Source of the DNA: Tautonia rosea
Lineage (GTDB): Bacteria > Planctomycetota > Planctomycetia > Isosphaerales > Isosphaeraceae
Assembly: GCF_012958305.1 (NCBI RefSeq)
Contig: NZ_JABBYO010000007.1
Span: 186,001 to 250,000 of the forward strand
Direction: 5' to 3'
DNA length: 64,000 nt
Made by a program: the position numbers and the translations under genes. The number at the start of each line of letters is the position of its first letter. The stretch's first letter is position 1. Of this stretch, positions 59,844 through 64,000 are shown in pieces. The notes under the pieces are model-generated. The model was given only the letters and a program-made list of their open reading frames with translations, did not search any database and was not told the origin of the DNA.

Positions 59844-61424
59844 ATGCATTTACCTCCTCGTAGCAAGGGTAAGATTGAGATTCATTCGCGGCAGTCGCCC
59901 CTGGCTCGCCGTGTGGGTCTTCGAGCCTTGACGTTCATCCACACCGCCGAGGCCGGAGGGGCTGCCCTGTTTCTGGCCGCTACTATCGCCATCTTCTGGG
60001 CCAATTCTCCGTGGCGAGACTCCTACGAGACGATCTTCCACACGCCGATGGAAGTGACCGTCGGCGCCTTCGCGCTCGCTCCTCCCTCCGAGCAGGCCAA
60101 CGGCTCTGGCGAGGATCACGCGCATGATGATCAGGAGCATGGCGACCACGAGGGCGAGCCGGTCAACACGCTCGTCTCCGCAAGCATCGGAGGGGCCTCG
60201 GCCATCCCGCCAGCTCTGCCGGCCGAGTCGGCGTCGACCGAGGCGCACGATCATGCGGACGATCATCGCATGAACCTGCACCACTGGATCAACGATGGTT
60301 TGATGGTTCTGTTCTTCTTTGTCGTGGGGCTAGAGATCAAGCGAGAGCTGGTGCTCGGCGAGCTGGCCAGCTTCCGCAAGGCAGCCTTGCCTGCGGCGCT
60401 GGCGCTCGGCGGCATGATCATTCCGGCGGCAATCTATGCCCTGATCAACATGGCTCCCGGCGGTGTCGCACGCGGCTGGGGGGTGCCAATGGCCACCGAC
60501 ATTGCCTTTGCCATCGGCGTGCTTGCCTTGCTGGGCAACCGGGTGCCGAACACGATCCGGGTCTTGCTGCTGGCCTTTGCGATCGTCGATGACATCGGTG
60601 CGATCATGGTCATCGCGTTGTTCTACACCGAGCAGATCTCGCTGACCGCGCTGATGCTGGCGGTGGCGATGGTCGGGGTGGTCGTCATCATGCAGCGGAT
60701 CGGTGTGCTCGACATATTTCCTTACATTCTGGTGGGAGGGGTCTTCTGGGCCTTATTGCTCAGTTCAGGGGTTCACGCCACGATTGCCGGGGTCGTGCTG
60801 GGCCTGATGACCCCCTCGGTCCCCTGGCTCGACATGCAGCGGTACTCTGAGGAACTGGACCGGCTGCAGGCCGAGTACAATGAGGCCATGCGCGTCAAGA
60901 ACGAGGACGAGGCCAGCTTCATCCTTGGGAAGATCGAGCATCTGACCCAGATGACCGAGTCGATCCTCGATCGGTTGATCCGCTTCCTTCACCCCTGGAC
61001 GGCGTTCGTTGTTCTGCCGATCTTCGCGCTGGCCAATGCCGGCGTGGTCATCAACGCCGAAAGCCTGAACATTGCCCTCGGCAGTCCGGTGCTCTGGGGA
61101 GTGGCCCTTGGCCTCTTCCTCGGCAAGCCGATTGGGACGACGCTGATGGCCTGGCTCTGTGTCAAGTCCGGGCTCGTCTCCCTCCCCGAGGGAACGAACT
61201 TCAAGCAAATCTTCGGGATTGGGATGCTCGGTGCGATTGGCTTTACGGTGGCCCTGTTCATCACCGATCTGGCCTTCATCACGCCCCAGAATACCGACGC
61301 AGCGAAGCTTGGCATTCTCATGGCCACGCTCGCCGCAAGCGCCGTGGGCTTGATCTACCTCAGAGCCGTGCTTCCGGAGCGGTTCTCCGGGGAAATGACC
61401 CCGGCCGAGGCGGCGCACCACTGA
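59844..61424 (+). CDS. nhaA: Na+/H+ antiporter NhaA with His-rich insert
   Basis: A 526-residue NhaA family antiporter (usual length about 390-450). TM1 is FIHTAEAGGAALFLAATIAI. A periplasmic loop insert of about 60 residues (83-145) follows, with His/Asp clusters HAHDDQEHGDHEGE and EAHDHADDHR. The core motifs are HHWINDGLMVLFFFVVGLEI, the transport aspartates Asp 249 and Asp 250 in AFAIVDDIGAIMVIALFY, and PATDIAFAIG-type MATDIAFAIGVLALLG. A second charged loop (about 330-375) lies between later helices. It exchanges protons for sodium at the inner membrane. Insertion of a His-rich loop into NhaA is unusual. The ATG at 59844 fits. A hairpin follows 12 bases after the stop. Confidence 0.93.
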   Translation: MHLPPRSKGKIEIHSRQSPLARRVGLRALTFIHTAEAGGAALFLAATIAIFWANSPWRDSYETIFHTPMEVTVGAFALAPPSEQANGSGEDHAHDDQEHGDHEGEPVNTLVSASIGGASAIPPALPAESASTEAHDHADDHRMNLHHWINDGLMVLFFFVVGLEIKRELVLGELASFRKAALPAALALGGMIIPAAIYALINMAPGGVARGWGVPMATDIAFAIGVLALLGNRVPNTIRVLLLAFAIVDDIGAIMVIALFYTEQISLTALMLAVAMVGVVVIMQRIGVLDIFPYILVGGVFWALLLSSGVHATIAGVVLGLMTPSVPWLDMQRYSEELDRLQAEYNEAMRVKNEDEASFILGKIEHLTQMTESILDRLIRFLHPWTAFVVLPIFALANAGVVINAESLNIALGSPVLWGVALGLFLGKPIGTTLMAWLCVKSGLVSLPEGTNFKQIFGIGMLGAIGFTVALFITDLAFITPQNTDAAKLGILMATLAASAVGLIYLRAVLPERFSGEMTPAEAAHH

Positions 61425-61435
61425 TCGAGCGACTG

Positions 61436-61466
61436 CCGGATGTTGCACGAATGCAACCAGATCCGG
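61436..61466 (+). terminator. Hairpin after nhaA
   Basis: CCGGAT-GTTGC pairs with GCAAC-cag-ATCCGG around ACGAAT, giving an 11-bp stem with a 3-base bulge. It begins 12 bases after the stop; no U-tract. Confidence 0.55.
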
Positions 61467-61591
61467 GGCGGCTGCTTGTCGAACGGGTTCGCTCCGGCTT
61501 AGCATGTCGGGGCGAACCCGCGTTCGATTCGAACGTGTTGAATACCGTTCATTGCCATCTGGATTGTGCTCGATTTTTGAGGAGAGCATTT

Positions 61592-62245
61592 ATGACCAGG
61601 CAGCACCTTCCCCTTGCGGCCGTTACGCTGCTTGGCGTGGTCTTCTCGGGAGTCGCGTCCCAGGTGGCCGAGGCCGGCTTCATCCTGCGAGAAGTGAAGG
61701 CCCAGGAGGTTCTCGACCCGATCGGCCTCTATCAGGCCGAGCTGTTCCTGGTCGGCCCGCCGGGCACGTTCTTCCAGGGATCGTCGAATCCCGCGGATCG
61801 CGACTACATCACGATCTACAACATCCCCGACCTGGCCGGCGACGTGAGTAAGCCCGTCGGCTGGCTGAGCAACCCCGAGATCATCACCCCCGGACTGCCT
61901 CCCGGCTTTAATGATCCGGCCATCCCGAATCTCACCTTCTCGTTTATCGCCGGCGACCGAATCTTTATCCCCACGGGCAAGACCGAGCTGTTCGTGGGCA
62001 TCTTCTCATGGCAGACGTTCGAGAGCGCGAGGCCCCCGCTGGTCCCAAGGCTCAACTACTCCTGGCAGACCTCGCGGCTGGTCAACGGCGTCGAGACTCG
62101 GGAGACCGGCTTCGGCTCGGTGAAAGTCTTCATCATCCCCGAGCCTGCCTCGCTGTTGATGACTGCCGCGGGGCTCGGACTGGTCGGGGGGCTCGTCCGG
62201 CGCCGCCGCCGATCACGGCGCCCCGTCGACTCCGGAACAGCCTGA
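61592..62245 (+). CDS. PEP-CTERM sorting domain protein
   Basis: A 217-residue exported protein. The signal peptide MTRQHLPLAAVTLLGVVFSG precedes VASQVAEAGF. The mature part is unrecognised and beta-rich (GLYQAELFLVGPPGTFFQG; LTFSFIAGDRIFIPTGKTEL). The C-terminal sorting signal is IIPEPASLLMTAAGLGLVGG followed by LVRRRRRSRR. Like the protein at 28516-29250 it should be processed by an exosortase encoded elsewhere. GAGGAG precedes ATG 61592. It follows nhaA but a hairpin lies between. Confidence 0.87.
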   Translation: MTRQHLPLAAVTLLGVVFSGVASQVAEAGFILREVKAQEVLDPIGLYQAELFLVGPPGTFFQGSSNPADRDYITIYNIPDLAGDVSKPVGWLSNPEIITPGLPPGFNDPAIPNLTFSFIAGDRIFIPTGKTELFVGIFSWQTFESARPPLVPRLNYSWQTSRLVNGVETRETGFGSVKVFIIPEPASLLMTAAGLGLVGGLVRRRRRSRRPVDSGTA

Positions 62246-62269
62246 CCTGACAGGAAATCGGCCCGGTCG

Positions 62270-64000
62270 TCACGGTGTCTCCGGCTCCGGGGCGTCGGTC
62301 GCGGTCTCCGATTCCGGTTGAAGCTCGACTGGAGGGGAGAGCAACGTGTCGAACTCGTCCCGATCGCGGAGCGGCCCGAACCGCTCGGCGCGGTCGCGGA
62401 GGAGGTCCCTGCTAACCCCGGCGTCGATCGCCACGCGAAGCTGGGCCAGCGCTCGCTGACCCAGCTCGGCCCTTAGCCCTTCGGATCGCGAGGGATTGAG
62501 AGCCGGGTCCGAGTCGATGGCAATGAGGCACTCGCCGAGCAACTCGGCCGCCCTGACCCGCAGCTCGGGACGGTTCGGCAGAGCTTCGGCCAGCTCCGAG
62601 GCGGTTCGGGCGGCCTCGGCGTAACGACCCTGAGCCAGCAGGGTTTCGACGAGTCGGCCGCTGGCCTGGTCGAGCGTCTCGCGGAGCATCGGGGCATTCA
62701 TCGCCCTGGCCCCTTGACGTGCGTAGGTGATGGCCGCTTCCAGAGGTTCCTGAGCCGCTTCGGTCGCCCCTCGGTCGAGCCGCATTCCAGCCAGTTCCAG
62801 CGCCACGATGCTGGCCATTGAGTGCTCGGAGGCCCCGGCTTCGGGACCGTCGGCCAGCCCGATGAGCAACTCGGCCGATCGGGTGACTTCCTGCTCTGCC
62901 TCCTCCGGTCGGTCGAGCTCGGCCAGACGCTCACCCAGGTTGTAGTGCACCATGCCCAGATGCCGGGTCAGTGTCGGCGTCATCGTTTCCTGCTCGTCGG
63001 CCAGTTCCTGAAGGAGTGTGAGCGATCGCCGGATGGTTTGCTCCGAGTCGTCTCGTTTCAAATTGCCGAGGTTTGCCAGCGCCATTGCCAGGTCAGACCG
63101 CAGCGAGGCGTTCTCGGGGCGATCGGCGAGCAATGCCTCGAAGATGGTGATGGCCTCGCGGTAGACCTGTTCGGCCTGGTCCTCCTTGCCCGAGGCGGCC
63201 AGAATGGGCCCGAGCGTGCTGAGGCTCGCGGCCTCGTCCTGGCGGTAAGAGGGCCGGTCGGGGTAGGTCTTGGCCAGGGTGCCGAACAGATCGGCTGCCC
63301 TCGTCAGGTCGGCCTCCGCCGCGTCGAACTCTCCGAGGATGTCGAACAGGCGGCCGCGATTGAGCAGGGCCACGCCCCTCGCATCTGCGGTATCGGGAAT
63401 GTCGGGGAAGCGTTCGTGAAGGGCCTCGGCAGCCGTGACGGCACGGTCGTAGGTCTCGCCGGCCTCGCTCTCGTTGCCTCGCTGTTCGAGCACCGTGCCC
63501 AGGTTGACCAGGGCCAGCACGCGGTCTCGGCCGATCTTCAGGGGTTCGGGTGCCATCTCGGCCAGTGCATCGTACAGTTCGACGGCGCGGCGTTGGGCCT
63601 GCTCGGCCTCCCTCAGGCGCCCGGCCGAGGAAAGCAGGACACCGAGATTCAGGTGTCCTCGGGCCAGGGCCCGGCGATATTCGAGGCGGCCCGGGAAATC
63701 CTCGGTGAGCCGTTCGAAGTGAGCCACCGATGGCCGGAGCGCCTTCTCGGCTCCGCTCAGGTCTCCCTTTCGACGGAGCAGGATGCCCAGGCTGTTTCCG
63801 GTCTTCGCCAGGCCTTCTCGGATTCGGGGGACGGTGGGCAGTTCGGCGAGCAACGGCTCCTGAATGGCCAGGGCGCGACGGAGCAAAGGCTCGGCCTCAT
63901 CGGGGCGTTCCAGCATCAGGAGCAAGACGGCGAGGCCGTCGGTCACGGTGGCCAGCTCGCGACGCAGGGGGATCGATGCCTCGGCCTGATCGCCCAGCGG
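62270..64000 (-). CDS. TPR protein, partial; probable C-terminal part of a Ser/Thr kinase
   Basis: At least 576 residues; the frame is open to the right edge, so the start is missing. It is a long run of TPR/Sel1-like repeats of about 40 residues: LLRRALAIQEPLLAELPTVP, AVELYDALAEMAPEPLKIG, TYDRAVTAAEALHERFPDIP, VYREAITIFEALLADRPENA. The end, LRDRAERFGPLRDRDEFDTL, is a tail common in planctomycete protein kinases with C-terminal TPR repeats, so a kinase domain upstream is a fair guess but unseen. A shorter start at GTG 63946 is possible but unlikely. Confidence 0.78.
   Translation of the reverse strand, partial: PLGDQAEASIPLRRELATVTDGLAVLLLMLERPDEAEPLLRRALAIQEPLLAELPTVPRIREGLAKTGNSLGILLRRKGDLSGAEKALRPSVAHFERLTEDFPGRLEYRRALARGHLNLGVLLSSAGRLREAEQAQRRAVELYDALAEMAPEPLKIGRDRVLALVNLGTVLEQRGNESEAGETYDRAVTAAEALHERFPDIPDTADARGVALLNRGRLFDILGEFDAAEADLTRAADLFGTLAKTYPDRPSYRQDEAASLSTLGPILAASGKEDQAEQVYREAITIFEALLADRPENASLRSDLAMALANLGNLKRDDSEQTIRRSLTLLQELADEQETMTPTLTRHLGMVHYNLGERLAELDRPEEAEQEVTRSAELLIGLADGPEAGASEHSMASIVALELAGMRLDRGATEAAQEPLEAAITYARQGARAMNAPMLRETLDQASGRLVETLLAQGRYAEAARTASELAEALPNRPELRVRAAELLGECLIAIDSDPALNPSRSEGLRAELGQRALAQLRVAIDAGVSRDLLRDRAERFGPLRDRDEFDTLLSPPVELQPESETATDAPEPETP

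Overview
The window is high-GC chromosomal DNA from a planctomycete, most likely of the Isosphaeraceae type. The support is the mix of families: three DUF1559 pseudopilin-like proteins ending in the usual SADQY-type tail, a PSD1/DUF1549/DUF1553 cytochrome paired with a DUF1501 protein, a Pirellula/Verrucomicrobium-type CxxCH dehydrogenase, a formylglycine sulfatase, two PEP-CTERM proteins and several TPR proteins. The genus is inference. I saw no rRNA, tRNA, CRISPR array, transposase or integrase. Genes sit on both strands in short operons, and first and last genes are cut by the window edges.

Layout. 0-13.4 kb: DUF1559 fragment, TPR protein, cytidylate kinase-like protein, sulfatase, MFS transporter, DUF418 membrane protein, NagB, a PepSY-type membrane protein overlapping an ApbE-DUF2271 fusion, and a second TPR protein. 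13.6-18.5 kb: DUF1559 plus small lipoprotein, then a beta-propeller dehydrogenase fused to a diheme domain. 18.5-27.4 kb: the most notable region. Two divergent operons encode small or membrane envelope proteins (DUF1328, DUF2188-membrane fusion, YqaE/Pmp3; and zinc ribbon-PH protein, DUF2254, hybrid histidine kinase). A convergent NtrC-type sigma-54 activator gene follows. The intergenic region between the two operons carries a near-perfect sigma-54 (-24/-12) promoter facing each way, and one has a tandem 20-bp-period repeat upstream. I read this as a self-contained sigma-54 phosphorelay controlling an envelope or osmotic stress response; that is inference from sequence.

27.4-30 kb is largely non-coding and holds a duplicated short element and G-quadruplex motifs around a PEP-CTERM gene. 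30-37.4 kb: D-aminoacylase and gamma-glutamyltransferase operon, then a glucose-6-phosphate dehydrogenase, aldehyde dehydrogenase and OsmC run. 37.7-47.5 kb: PSD1-DUF1501 pair facing a SMP-30, amidase and CxxCH dehydrogenase operon. 47.7-53.9 kb: LOG family protein, HemL, DUF1559 plus lipoprotein, histone deacetylase-like protein and a CBM9-like protein. 54.8-64 kb: glycosyltransferase, medium-chain reductase plus alpha/beta hydrolase, MarR-YceI module with a visible promoter/operator, NhaA with a His-rich loop, a second PEP-CTERM protein and a TPR protein running off the right edge.

Long perfect or near-perfect hairpins just after stop codons recur through the window, mostly without U-tracts.
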